A stretch of DNA of 64,000 bases from Cladobotryum mycophilum (Eukaryota; Ascomycota; Sordariomycetes; Hypocreales; Hypocreaceae), in assembly GCA_036429605.1 (NCBI GenBank), contig JAVFKD010000002.1, positions 3,286,001 through 3,350,000 on the forward strand, in the 5' to 3' direction. Numbering within the stretch: position 1 is the stretch's first letter; every line of letters begins with the position of its first letter. The translations under genes and the position numbers were made by a program. Below, in pieces: positions 1-11,328 of this stretch. The notes under the pieces are model-generated. The model ran no database searches, was not told where the DNA came from, and saw nothing but the letters and a program-made list of their open reading frames with translations.

Positions 1-1710
1 GATCGTCGTGAGGCATCTTTTAAAAGGCGAAAGCTCCAAAACGAGGGCAATGGGAGGCCTGGTCAGCATGGCGGACGCTCCGCAAACAAAGTGGATGGCC
101 ATGCAGACCCTGCGAAAGGTTTAGCCCTCTACCCCATTGCATCGTATCCTTCACAGCCCCCTCGGGCTCTAACTCATGATCTCATCGTCAATCGTAGTAC
201 ACAAGATGCCACTGCCGCCAACAAAAGCGCAGCAAGTGTACTGAAAGATCAACTTCGAGCCGATAAACAACCAGTTGCCGAAGTAACTGAGGAGGATCCA
301 GTATCAACTTCAGCTCTAGGCAAAAGGAAGGCGTCAGATCTAGAGGACGTCCCACCACCACCATCTTCAGGAGATCCATCAGCAGGCAACGGTCCTATGC
401 CCAAAGAAGAGGATCCTGTAGATTCCGTCCGGTTGTGGGAAGATGGATATGAAGACCGTTATTACCAGCAAAAGTTCCACAAAGACCCTCAAGACATCGA
501 ATTTCGTCACAAGGTAGCACGTGCATATGTCGAAGGCTTAGCATGGGTATTGCTGTACTACTTCCAAGGATGCCCTTCGTGGGAATGGTACTATCCCTAT
601 CACTATGCACCCTTCGCAGCTGATTTTAAGGATCTTGGGAAACTTCAAATATCCTTCGAGAAAGGACAAATATCTAAGCCATTTGAACAACTGATGAGTG
701 TTTTGCCTGCAGCATCACGTCATGCATTGCCTGAAGTGTTTCACGATCTCATGCTCAATGAGAACAGTGAGATTATCGACTTCTATCCGGAAGAATTCGA
801 GATTGACTTGAATGGGAAGAAAATGGCATGGCAAGGAATTGCGCTGCTGCCGTTTATCGACATGCCACGGCTGCTGAAGGCAGTACAGAGTAAGTATCCT
901 CTTCTAAGTGCCGAGGATGTTGCGCGTAATACCGTCGGAAGGGATGTTCTCTTGCTGTCCGATAGTCATGAGAGTCTCTACGATGATATTTTGACAAACT
1001 TCTACTCCAAGAAGCAGGGCTCCTCAAAATTTAACCTCAACCCGAAAACAAGTGACGGACTCTCTGGAAAGATTGAAAAGAGAGATGACTATGTCCCGCA
1101 TGGAGCACTACAATACCCGCTAGAGCGACGGGCGATGCCAGACCTCGACTACGACCACTCTGTCAGGTAATATATCTTTAGGACACTACTAGGAAATTGG
1201 TTGGCTAACAGTTGCAGTGTCTACTTCGATATGCCTCAAACGTCTCAGACCCATAAGTCTATGCTTCTGCGAGGTGTACAGATGCCAACACCGGCACTGT
1301 CGCGAAGTGAAATTGAGGTTATCAGAGGGAGGACTAATCGGAATGGTCGTAACCATGGTGGAGCACCTTTGGGTAGGTTTGATGCAAATAGTGGTCGACA
1401 CGAGCCCATTCATTATGGCCCAGGCGGTGGACGTGGAGGACACTGGGCGAATCGAAATGGGAACGGATATCGACAACAGGAACCTCAGTTTCCTCCCCAG
1501 AACTATCCACCCCCAACATGGCAACCCCCTCCACCAGGTGCACCCGGCTTTGGTATGGGCGTGCCTCCTCCCCCTCCTGCATACGCTCAAAACCAATGGC
1601 CAGGATCCGGTAACAGAGGCGGGTATGGCAGAGGCGGAAGGGGTGGCTACGGTTCCGGGATGAACTCTCACCATAACAGTGGATATCGCGATCGACGAGG
1701 GAATATATAA
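1..1710 (+). CDS. rat1: 5'-3' exoribonuclease 2 (Rat1/Xrn2), C-terminal part, 5' end outside window
   Basis: Nuclear 5'-3' exoribonuclease that degrades RNA downstream of poly(A) cleavage (torpedo termination) and trims rRNA and snoRNA 5' ends, usually with Rai1. The frame is open from base 1, so the catalytic N-terminal half lies outside the window. Two exons are visible, 1-1166 and 1218-1710, joined by a 51-bp intron (GTAATA...TTGCAG), giving 552 residues. The block around VEGLAWVLLYYFQGCPSWEW, followed by YYPYHYAPFAADF, is a strong Xrn family signature, and PFIDMPRLLKAV follows. The tail after the intron is low complexity: RGG-like and Gly/Arg-rich, with proline runs (PPPPPAYAQ) and GGYGRGGRGGYG, common in fungal Rat1 and probably RNA-binding. 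The stop is TAA at 1708-1710. The gene converges on the CenH3 gene. I am confident of the family; orthology to Rat1 rather than cytoplasmic Xrn1 rests on the short C-terminus and RGG tail. Confidence 0.93.
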
Positions 1711-2102
1711 AAGGGGCGGGTATGAATGGATGTGTCAAACTCAAGCTGGTTATTTGGACTTCTTAATGAAAACTACTATGTTGCTACATCCTCTCTAATG
1801 CCAACATACCACTGCCTGTTTCATTACCCATAAGCAATATGGCGGGAAAGACTCATGGGGCCTAATATGGAATACAATGTGAAATCGATTACAAAATTTT
1901 GTGTCCATAAACTTGCTGTCTATTGTTGCAAGGAGTTGAACCATATTGAATGATGCCACAAAGGCATCGCGAAGTAATAATTTATTATTAAGTTCCTCCC
2001 AAAAAATATATATATATATATTTAAAAAAAAACTCAAGATGCCCTTCTGCCTCTTCGGGTCAGAACGCCAAACGCCACGCCCAAAGCAATAAATGCACAT
2101 AT
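1711..2102. other. convergent 3' intergenic region (rat1 / cenH3)
   Basis: About 390 bp between two stop codons on opposite strands, presumably holding both 3' UTRs and polyadenylation sites. It contains an AT dinucleotide run (about 2006-2021). I see no gene in it. Confidence 0.6.
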
Positions 2103-2647
2103 TTACTGTGACTCCATGTTCTTCTCATTAGCCAAGCCCCCCCATACACCTCGGATCCGTCTTGCAAGTTGTATGTCTTTTTGCATAATTGTAACCCGTT
2201 TCGCGTGAACAGCGCAGAGCTGAGCGTCCTCGAAAAGATGAATCATGAAAGCTTCCGCAGCCTCCTGGAGCGCCTGTATAGCCTGACTCTGCCAACGAAA
2301 CTCCTTTCCTTGCGGCCGACAGTGCATACCAATCTCTCGCACCTAACTACAAGTCAGAACAGCTCCAGCAACGAAGATGTGGTAATAGGTCATAGAACTA
2401 ACCAAGCGCATGAAGGGAAGTTTGAGGAGCAAGAGCTTTGTATTGCTCTGGTATTGTCGAATTTCGCGCAGTGCAACAGTACCAGGGCGATATCGTCGGT
2501 TTTTTCGCGTGGGAACCGGATCACCAGCTACAAAAGTATGAGCCCTCTAAATAACTACAATGGTGAGAAAACCTCCGTACCTTGGATGTCTCCTGGCCTC
2601 GGACGCCATTTTTGTGACACACCAGACGTCCTTTGTTTCGGCGGCAT
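2103..2647 (-). CDS. cenH3: centromeric histone H3 variant (CENP-A / CenH3)
   Basis: Replaces H3 in centromeric nucleosomes and founds the kinetochore. Three exons on the minus strand: 2647-2581, 2527-2403 and 2342-2103, with introns of 53 and 60 bp (GTACGG...TTGTAG and GTTAGT...TTGTAGTTAG); together 143 residues. The chosen ATG at 2647-2645 is the only start giving the correct phase into exon 2. The short basic N-tail ends near residue 36. The histone fold follows: [29 protein letters not shown] (alphaN), then [16 protein letters not shown] (alpha2) and [20 protein letters not shown] (alpha3). It is CenH3 rather than canonical H3 because loop 1 is about three residues longer ([13 protein letters not shown]), has the Trp typical of CENP-A, the N-tail lacks the ARTKQ start, and the C-terminus extends past RIRG ([10 protein letters not shown]...). 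ACGCG motifs lie about 210-240 bp upstream. The gene converges on rat1. Confidence 0.93.
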
Positions 2648-4316
2648 TTCGATATTTGCGCTAGATGAGATAATGTGAGGTGATAGGTCAAAGTTTGATA
2701 AAATGCTCTAATGCTTGAAAATATCTTTAAGCGTTGCAGTATTACGATTCAATGGCAAGAGAATGCTCTCCACAAAGGTAATTAAAGGTGAAAGAGCTCC
2801 GATCTCCAAGCATAGCTCAGCACTGGCATCCAGCCCCACGATTTTCTTAAATTAGAACGCGAAACGGACGCGACGTACACCGCGTTAAAGCTACACCAAA
2901 ACGGGGGGATTTAGGACCAACAATGAGGCTCATAAAATCTACAACGCTACTAGTTCAAAGCTGCTGCGTCTCACATGACTAACCTCGAGTTCTCTGAATC
3001 TTTTATCTCTTCTGTGGGTTTCAAGAGGGAAAATAAGCACCAAAACGCTAAATATGGCAAGCATAGATATATTTACCGTTTCTCTCTGTTTCTAACGTTA
3101 CTCTTAACTCCTCTCATTTCTTGCAATTTCTATCTCTTTCCCTCGTATTTATTAACTTTTAATTCTTTCATCCATATAAGTCATATACTATTCAGGTATA
3201 TACTGAATGCCGGCGCATTGATCATTCTGCGTTAAGAAACCTAATGATATCCTCATTCCAGTGACATTGATAATGATAATGCTATCAGTGTGCATTACGG
3301 ACCCTACAGAGTCCTACTCTTATGCGAATGTTAGAAAAATACGTTGCTGGCGGATGAGTGAAAGACTCAGGAGGCGTAGATAAAGCTTTGAAATCCTTTG
3401 CATAACTCATCTTGCTTCATCGATATCCCCATATATTTATACCAAACACCTTTTCTTTTTTAAGCAGTGATATCTTTTATCACTTTATTCCTATGCTTTA
3501 ACAGTTAAAAAGTCTTACATCGTGGAGAGCTCACATCCAATAAGGAGCACTGGGATGATGGCCGTAGATTTGATAAATATTGATCAATCCTCAATCACAA
3601 ACATTTCTCTAACCACTAAGCGTAAAAAGTGAATCGACGAGATATTATGGATATAATCCGTCATATTATCAGTGGAGTGAGCCTTGGCGGACCGCACGCA
3701 CACACACGCATATATATATACACAGATAAATTGGATATCAACTCAAGCCAACCCTTTAATAGCTCGAGCTCCGTGTCCACAACAATCCCTCAGCATTCGA
3801 ATTGTATTAAACTAGTTATTTTACTACCCAAGATAGACTAGGTAGGTATATATAGTCACATATAAACAAGGCAGACGTAAACTCGGTATAATATATGCAA
3901 TCTGATCATGAGCCAAGGGATACTATTGAAAGCTCAAAGATACAACTTGACAAGTTCATAAAGAAGCATTGTCATAATCAAGTGGCCTATGCAGTAAGCC
4001 AACCGCCAGGAGTGTGATTAAGGGATAGAGTGCTTCGAGCTGGCACATATGAATACGCCTATCATTACGCATGAGGTTTGCAGTGGGATTCTCAGGACGT
4101 GGCTAAAATTTGAAGATAGACTCAATCGTGGACTAAGGGCTGAGGGTGAACTCGAGATATACTTAATCTACCGGAAGCTTTTCAGCGCGGGAATCATGAG
4201 TATCATAGATGAAGGAGCACTGGGAGCATTCTTCAAGTTTAAAATTACCGCAGGCATAAAGTCCACAGAAACAAACCCTGAGATCATTATTGATCTAGTC
4301 TTTGTTGTCTAACATA
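2648..4316. other. intergenic region upstream of cenH3
   Basis: About 1.67 kb of moderately AT-rich DNA between the cenH3 start and the 3' end of the short-chain dehydrogenase gene. It should hold the cenH3 promoter. Short open frames (2975-3235, 3629-3841, 4049-4312 on +) lack recognisable domains or gene-like codon use and I do not call them. A CA/TA dinucleotide patch sits near 3697-3722. Confidence 0.5.
2857..2885. promoter_or_regulatory. cluster of three ACGCG (MCB-like) motifs upstream of cenH3
   Basis: ACGCG occurs at 2857-2861 and 2868-2872, and as its complement CGCGT at 2881-2885, about 210-240 bp before the cenH3 ATG. ACGCG is the core of the MluI cell-cycle box bound by MBF (Mbp1/Res-Swi6) in fungi. 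Three copies in 29 bp of otherwise AT-leaning DNA fit G1/S control of a histone variant. Function is inferred; only the motifs are seen. Confidence 0.35.
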
Positions 4317-5484
4317 TCATTGTGCAGGCTTGCCAAGGCTGATCCCAGCATCTAGAAAAGACTAAGTCATAGGTCATAAACATGGGCAACTTCGTCACTT
4401 ACCAACCATGACCTCTTGGCCTGTCATCGACGTGTTCTTGGCTAAGGAAACAAATACATCGGCACAGTCATCCAAATATGTCTATTGATGTTAGGATTAA
4501 GCCCAATGAACAAGAACTCACCACATACCTCATGTTCCAGCGTGGCCTTGTTCTGAAGTGCTGCAATTTTAGCTTCTCCAAACCGTTGACCCTACAAAAT
4601 CATCAGTACTCAGGGGGAAATGTTGTCAGAGACATATTCGACGAGAAAACTAACCCATTCGGTCAGAAGAAGACCAGGGAGCACAGCGTTGACACGGATT
4701 TTAGGCCCCTGTGTAAAGGCCAGATTCTTCATTAGATGCAAACCTGCAGCCTTGCTAACGGAGTAAGCCATGCTGCTGCCCGATTGTGTTTTCCCCTATT
4801 TTTTTTATGTGAGAAGGCCGAAATATCATGATCAGAACAGCTATTCATTGCATTCATACCGCAACTGAAGACGTAATCAGGTAAACCCCTCCATCTGCAT
4901 TCGAGTTGAAAATAGGGACGGCTTCTTGCATCAGATGGACATGGGACATCACGTTGATTGCCCAGCACTAGACAAGCGATTAGTCGAATTAAGTCTTGGG
5001 GAATTTCGGGGCTTTCGGCCTACCTTATTCCATTCATCGTTAGTCAGAGCATGAAGGTCTCCAAAGCGAGCTAATTTTGTCCAACCTGCATTTGCAATGA
5101 TAATATCAATGCCACCCAGAATCTGAACGGTCTCCTTGATAAGCCGGGCATTCTCTTCAGGAACTTCAGCGTCCTATATATCGAATGGTTAGTGTCCATA
5201 GGCAGCGCGGAAAATCCTCATTGCAACAAACCCCACGAATAACGCATATTTTACAAGAAAACTCCGCTTCCAGAGATATGGCTAGTTGTTCGGCGGCATT
5301 TGCATTGGAAGCATAGTTAATTGAAATGTTGCAACCCTCTTCTGCAAACTTTCTGCAGATAACGGCTCCAAGACCTCTGATGTACTGATTACTACATATT
5401 GACCCAGAGAAATAATAGTGAGGAATAAGTTTACCTGGAACCTCCGGTCACTAACACGTTTCGCCCTTTTAGTGAATAAGGCAT
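4317..5484 (-). CDS. short-chain dehydrogenase/reductase, FabG-like, eight exons
   Basis: NAD(P)-dependent oxidoreductase of the classical SDR family; substrate unknown. I assembled eight exons on the minus strand: 5484-5435, 5376-5232, 5173-5024, 4967-4860, 4795-4655, 4591-4529, 4481-4403 and 4351-4317. All introns are GT-AG and the total is 771 nt, 256 residues with TGA at 4319-4317, the normal SDR length. Motifs in order: cofactor motif TGGSRGLG (13-20), NAG (93-95), catalytic Asn120, Ser149 in ITSSVA, Tyr162 and Lys166 in YSVSK, then RVNAVLPGLL and the C-terminal MTGQEVMVDAG typical of FabG-type enzymes. No frameshift or stop was found, so the gene looks intact although its start lies within about 100-400 bp of the AT-rich block. 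Long single-frame ORFs do not show it because the exons are short. Family is near certain; substrate cannot be told. Confidence 0.9.
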
Positions 5485-5887
5485 GTTGAGGAATATAAGC
5501 TTAAATAAAGTCAAGATACAGTTTGAAAGGAAGTATATACTTCGAAAGGCGGGGGAGCGTGCTCGTAAGACTTTATATAGATAGTTTTAAAAGTGTATTA
5601 TAGTAAGGTTAGTCTATGGTAATAGGTATTAAAAGTAGTTTAACATAAGTATAGTAAGTTCATTAGTAAAATAAATAGACTTATTACTAACCATATTTAT
5701 TATTACTATAAAGATTACACATGCCTAAGTTGTTTATTTCTTATAATAAAAATACCTTCTTTATAAATTGAAAAGCTATTTATATTAACTATTTATATCA
5801 TCTGTTTTAATTCAGTAGAATAATTAATTCAATTAACTATTATATATAATTATAACTATTAATTACTATTATTAAACATTTGATTAA
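5485..5887. other. left border of the AT-rich block
   Basis: Composition falls from normal to strongly AT-rich within about 100 bp upstream of the dehydrogenase start. The first part should carry that gene's promoter; the rest is AT-rich with no recognisable coding sequence. Confidence 0.5.
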
Positions 5888-6195
5888 GAGTATTGCTATT
5901 TGGGCTATGACTAGCTTTATTTAGTGTAGTACTATAGCTAAGGTTTTAGCTCTTGCGCCAAGGCCTAGTTACAATGAGACTTATATTTAACCAGTATATT
6001 TACAGTGTATTTCATTACTATCAGCTAATTGAATGCCCTATAATAGTAACCATAACCGCTATAATAATGTGCAATAGCTAATTGCAACTTTTTAGAATAG
6101 CTAATGCAAATGGGTAATGCGAATAGCTAATTGGAATAAATAATATAAATAAGTAATGCAAGTAGTTATAGTTACTATAGTTATTGCTATACGGA
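5888..6195 (-). mobile_element. fragment of the TATTGCTATTCGGGC TIR/MITE family
   Basis: Begins AGTATTGCTATTTGGGCTATG and continues with sequence that matches, in reverse complement, the 3' half of the better copy at 51306-51839 (for example the CTTGCGCCAAGGCCTAG region and the repeated AATAGCTAATTG units). The far end is not clearly terminated, so this is a truncated copy. Confidence 0.6.
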
Positions 6196-6412
6196 ATTTA
6201 AGTAGGTTATAATACTTAAATATACCTGTTGGTGGGTCTTCCGTTAGCCTTTGTAGGCTATAAAAACTAACTTAAAGAGTTGCTCTTTAAATTAGCCTTA
6301 AAACTATAGGATAGCCATAAAATTCCAGCACATAACGTCTTTTTGAAGTGCCCTAGCTAAAAAGCCCTACTATACTAATTACTAGAATAATACCCCTTTT
6401 ATTTATTTATTT
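6196..6412. other. unmatched, lightly mutated patch
   Basis: Holds a stretch (about 6225-6375) with more G and C than its surroundings (for example GGTGGGTCTTCCGTTAGCC). I find no second copy in the window and no coding signal. Being single-copy or short would explain its low mutation load. Confidence 0.35.
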
Positions 6413-6603
6413 TATTATAAAAGAATAATAACTTAGACAATTAAGTAAAGAGCTTATAAGATCAGGTAAGGTCAATTATATTATAAAAGTTAAACTTAAA
6501 GAATCTAAGAATTATATACTATAATTCATAAACGCAAGCTTTTTAAACCTTAGTATTATATAAGGTATATATACTTAATACTTTATTTAATAATCCTATT
6601 ATA
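6413..6603 (+). repeat. RIP-mutated solo LTR, family 2
   Basis: 191 bp matching the cleaner copy at 11137-11328 along its whole length, with nearly all differences C to T or G to A. It starts TATTATAAAAGAATAATAAC where the cleaner copy has TGTTATCAAAGAATGG. No clear target duplication remains. Confidence 0.6.
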
Positions 6604-6805
6604 ATTATCCCTTTTCTTTAATAATAATTACCTTTAATTATTATTTTAATTACTTAAATAATAATATTTTATTTTAGTAAATTTATATTATATATTTATA
6701 TATTTTTATTATTTTATTTTTATTATAATACTTTTATTTGATTTTATATATATATATATATATATTAATATTTTATTATTATTTTTTAATCTTAATTATT
6801 GTTTA

Positions 6806-6980
6806 TATAACAACACCTTATAAGATCACCAGGTAAGCAAGATCAAAACGTAGGTATTATATTATGCACAAGCTTAAGCTTGTGCGTCCAACTGTTATGC
6901 GAGAGACGCGCGACTTATGCAGGATCACCCCGCATCTCCATTACGTCACGCGTCCGGGTAATTTTCGGGACAGCGTTACA
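6806..6980 (-). repeat. solo LTR of the Ty3/gypsy chromovirus, with target duplication
   Basis: A 175-bp reverse-complement copy of the 174-bp LTRs of elements A and B, ending GGGACAGCGTTACA, the inverse of the LTR start TGTAACGCTGTCCC. It is flanked by a perfect 5-bp direct repeat GTTTA (6801-6805 and 6981-6985), so it is a solo LTR left by LTR-LTR recombination. It is far less AT-shifted than its surroundings and keeps palindromic AAGCTTAAGCTT. A 68-codon open frame inside it is not a gene. Confidence 0.88.
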
Positions 6981-7998
6981 GTTTATTATTATACTCATTT
7001 AAGTTATTTTGTTTTATTAAAGATTTTAAAAAAAAATCTATTGTTTATTAAGTATTTAATTAAACTATAATTAATATTATAAATATTAATTTATTTGTTT
7101 TAAAATAAAGTTTAAAGTCTGGATTTAATTTTAATTTTAATTTTTTTGGATTTTAAAAAAGATTAATAGTTTAATAAAATTTAAAAATAAAAGATTATTA
7201 AGACTATAATAATTATTAAAAAAAAAGTAAATAGTTTTTAACTTTTTTATAATAAGGTTAAGATATATATTATTAATAAATACTATACTAAGAAAATTAA
7301 AGCTTAATTAGACTATACTAAGGTATATTAAGTTTGTAGTAATTAATATGTATGTTATTTTTATATAGTATTAAAAATAAAAAAATAAAAAACGAAAAAA
7401 AACCTAGTATCTTAAAGCTAATTTCTTACTAATATATAAACTTAATATTTATTTATTATAAATAATATAAAATTAAAGCTATTAATAACCCCCTTAAAAG
7501 ATAAGTCTTTATAACTTATTTAATTATATAATTAAAATATTAATTAAGTAATTATATATATTATTATCTTTAATTACTTAAAACCTCATTACTTTTACTT
7601 TTATAAATCTTTATTTATACTATTTAATTTGTTTTAAATCTTATAATTAAATTTAAGCTTTTTTTAATTTTATTTATTATTATAATTTTATTACTATAAT
7701 ATTATTAAAATACTATACGTATATAAATATTTTTTTATCCTAGAGCTTTAATATTTTAATATAATAAAATTCTTAGTTTTATTTTATTACTTTTAGTTTT
7801 TTTTAAGTTTTTTTTAAGGTTTATACTATTTCTTATTTTTTTTAAGTATTAAAAGTTTTCTATTTATTTTTTATTTCTATAATATAGAATTATATAATAG
7901 TATCTTTTTTATTCTTTTTTTTTTAAATTATTCATTAATTATATTTAAAGGGTTATTTTTTACTTACTTAAATAATATTATTTATTTATTTATTTTTC
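6981..7998. other. AT-saturated sequence with one degraded end of the long-TIR family
   Basis: Almost pure A/T with no coding signal. From about 7487 (CCCCCTTAAAAGATAAGTC) it carries a degraded terminus of the long-TIR repeat family seen intact at 35838-36843. The rest is unidentified. Confidence 0.45.
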
Positions 7999-9010
7999 CC
8001 CCTTAGGGGACGTGTCTTCGTGGCTCGTTTGATTGTATTAGTTGATTATGATAAACAGGTTTAGTCTTATCTTATCGAGATCTAGATCTTATATATTCCA
8101 ATAAAACACCTATTATTTGATTATACAATTAAGGCATTAGTCCAGCGATTGTATGCATTATTGCTTTTGATTATCTAGAACCTAGCCATTTTCTTTTTCT
8201 CAGGTGCTTTAGTTACCTACTTGGTTACTAAGATATCGTGGTTATTGATTGTGTGTTTTATAGGATTATTGCGTGTACGCGACTATGTGTACGATTTACT
8301 ATTATAGGCAATTATAATATTGAGTATTACTATTCGGGCTGTATTTTCCAGAACCTTTTTACTTTTGGCCTAGTGTAATACACTAGACTCTTAACCCTTA
8401 ATTACAATAAGGCTTATATTTAATTATAATAATAATAATATATTTAATTACTATAGTCTAATAAAATACCTTATAATAGTATAATAACTATTATAACTAT
8501 ACCCTTTATATTAACTAATTTAATTAATTATTTATACTAATTATTTATATTAACTAATTTAATTAACTGTTTTAATTAGTTATTATATATATATATTTAT
8601 ATTAAGTATTTATATTATTTATTTTAATTAGTTATTAAGATTAGTTAATGTAATTAAGTATTATAATTAAGTATTATAATTAGCTATTAGTATTATAGTA
8701 TATTTAGTTAGTTTATAGTAATTAAATGCACTATAATTATAATACTTAAATATAAGTTCTATTATAATTATAGCCTTAATGTAAAAGCTAAAGCAATAGT
8801 TATAGTATTAGGCTAGCTTAGGTTAATTATAGCCCGAATAGTAATATTTATAATATTAAATATAATTAGTAAAAGAAAATTTATTTATTTATAAATAATC
8901 TTAAAGTTTTAAATACTTATAAAAGATCTAGGTTTTTAGAAATCTTTATTTTTTAATTTAGTTTATTTATTAGTATAATAAATATATTATATTAATAATA
9001 TTATATTTAT
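7999..9010 (+). repeat. long-TIR repeat, 5' part, split by a MITE
   Basis: Starts CCCCCTTAGGGGACGTGTC, the least mutated terminus of this family in the window, and follows the family consensus through TTACCTACTTGGTTACTAAG and TTGTGTGTTTTATAGG. A MITE copy occupies 8323-8847, after which the family sequence resumes (AAATATAATTAGTAAAAG) until about 9010, where similarity stops. The 3' TIR is missing. Confidence 0.6.
8323..8847 (+). mobile_element. MITE copy 1 with 9-10 bp target duplication
   Basis: About 525 bp bounded by AGTATTACTATTCGGGCTG and its inverse AGCCCGAATAGTAATATT. It sits inside the long-TIR repeat. TATAATATT (extendable to TTATAATATT) is found on both sides, and uninterrupted copies of the host repeat have it once. 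A 9-10 bp duplication is typical of MULE elements. The interior is non-coding with many short repeats of the TTTAATTAACTA type. Confidence 0.75.
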
Positions 9011-11136
9011 ATGCCGTTTATAGTATACTATATTAAAAAAACCTATAATATAATCAGTATTAATTTTTTAAAATCGTTTTCAAAATATTAATAATAGGTT
9101 AAGCTTATTATAGGGTTTATAATATTAGGCTATAATACCTTAATATATATAATAGCTTTATATATATATATATATGTATATATATTTATCTTTTAATCTA
9201 TTTAATATTAATAAAACTTCTACTATAGTAACTTTAAGGTATAGTTTTTATTAAATACTCTATAAGTAAATTATTATAGTAAAACTATAATAATTCTTAT
9301 TTATAAATGTTATTATTTAAAATAAAAATAAGATTTTTATATTTTAATAATTCCTTTAAATTTATATATATGTATATATTTTGTTTATCTTAAAAATACT
9401 TATACTTTTATTTTAACTTACTTTCAAGTTTCTAAGTCCCTAGCCTATATTTTCACTTTTAGGTCTATTAATAATTAAAAAACCTTAACTTTATATTTAA
9501 TCTTTTAGCTTGTAATTACTTTAATGTTTTCTTAAGATATTAATTATATATATTTAGCTATAACTATAGTCTAATTAGCTAGATATTTAAGATTTAGTAA
9601 TCCTTCATTAATACTACTTTTAATTTAAAGTTTTTTTACTTTTTAATAATATTTTATTAAATTATTTATAAACTTAAATTATTTTATTTTATAACAATAT
9701 TTTATTAAACTTTTTTTTAATATATTAAATTAATAATTATTTATTATATTATTATAAATTTTTTAATAGTTTTAAAAATAATTAATATTCTTTAGATTTT
9801 TATTTCTATTTTTATAATTAAGTTATTCTAATACTATATTTATAAGATTAGTTTTTCATAGATAATACTTAATAATAAAATTAAATAAGCTTAATTACAT
9901 ATATTAATATATTTCTTTATTCTTTACTTTTATTTATTATATAAATACTTAAAGATTTTAAGAATTTAATAATATTATTATAAATCTTTATATTGTTTTA
10001 ATATAGTACTATTAATATTTTTAAAAACGTTTAAACTAGTAATTAAAATATTACTTACTTATTAATGTTAATCTAAAAACTTTTATTATTCTTATTAATT
10101 TCTTACTTAAATAATATAATTAAAGGAATTAGTAATTTTTAAATATTTTTAAATAAACCTTTGTTAAAAATAATAAAATCTTAAAAATATATAAATATTT
10201 TAATAAATCTTAGACTTTTGTTTAAATTTATAAAAGTATTTTTATTTAATACTATAAACATTAAAAAGTTAATATAATCTTAATAAAAAGTATATTTAAA
10301 AGGTTTTATAAATATAGTATTAGAATATTATAAGTATATTAATTAAACTAAAAAAATATTATTAAATATTTATAATATTTATATTAAATTTAAAAATACT
10401 TATATTATTAATATTAAACATTTTATAACAATTTAATAACTTTTTAATATTTTAAATATTTTTTATTAATAACTTATTATTTCTTTATTTAAAAAATCTT
10501 TATAACTATTATTATAATAAATACTTTATAATCTTTCTATTTAACTATTAAAACTTATAAAACTATATTAATTTTATTTTTTATTATTATTTAAGTTATT
10601 AATATTAATCTTAAATATAATAGCCCAACCTTATACTTATAGTATCCACAAGAATAAACCCACTTTTAGTAATACCTATATAAGCTATTAATTAGAGCAC
10701 AGGTATAATAAAACCTTAAATAATATAATCAATTATAATTAGCTTAAACAAGATTAATTTAAATATATTTAATGGCCTAAACAAAATTAATTTAAGTATA
10801 TATAATAGCTTAAATAAGATTAAATTAATCTATTATAACTAATAGTTTATTAGTTTATGTTTATTAAAATAAAACCTTATATTTATTAAGATTATAATAA
10901 ATTTAATTATTATATATATTAATTTATATTCTTTTTATATATTTAATTAATTATTAATATAATTATATATGATTAATAATTTAATACCTAAATTATAATA
11001 TATTAAATCTATTCCTTAATCTTACCCTAATCTATTACTAATCTTAACTATAATCTAAGTTATTTTTATTAGGAAACGCCTATAATATTATATTAAATAC
11101 AGTACACTCTTTTATTAAATATAATAATTATATTTT
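9011..11136. other. RIP-saturated AT-rich DNA, unidentified
   Basis: About 2.1 kb of nearly pure A/T. No terminal repeats, LTRs or readable protein motifs could be picked out. It is probably one or more transposons mutated past recognition. No host gene seen. Confidence 0.4.
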
Positions 11137-11328
11137 TGTTATCAAAGAATGGTAACTTAGACGATTAGGTAGAAAGCTTATAAGGTTAGGTAGGGTTAAT
11201 TGTATTACAAGACTTAAGCTTAGTAAGTCTAAGAGTTATACGCCGCAATCCGTAAACGCAAGCCCACTGAGACCCTAGCGTTACGTAAGGTGCACACACC
11301 TAACGCTCCGTCTAACAATCCTATTACA
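11137..11328 (+). repeat. solo LTR, family 2, with perfect target duplication
   Basis: 192 bp starting TGTTATCAAAGAATGG and ending AACAATCCTATTACA (TG...CA ends), flanked by the direct repeat ATTTT (11132-11136 and 11329-11333). TG/CA ends with a 5-bp duplication define an LTR. It is unlike the chromovirus LTR. It keeps CpG-containing stretches (GCCGCAATCCG, CTAACGCTCCG), so it has been hardly touched by RIP. No internal region of its parent element is recognised. Confidence 0.78.

Noticed and set aside
2169..2678. 169-codon plus-strand ORF
   Set aside because: Antisense shadow across the three CenH3 exons and two introns.
4049..4312. 87-codon ORF downstream of the first dehydrogenase
   Set aside because: No recognisable domain, starts in moderately AT-rich spacer, and no intron joins it to anything.
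6864..7070. 68-codon ORF
   Set aside because: Lies mostly inside the solo chromovirus LTR and ends in AT-rich DNA; no coding character.
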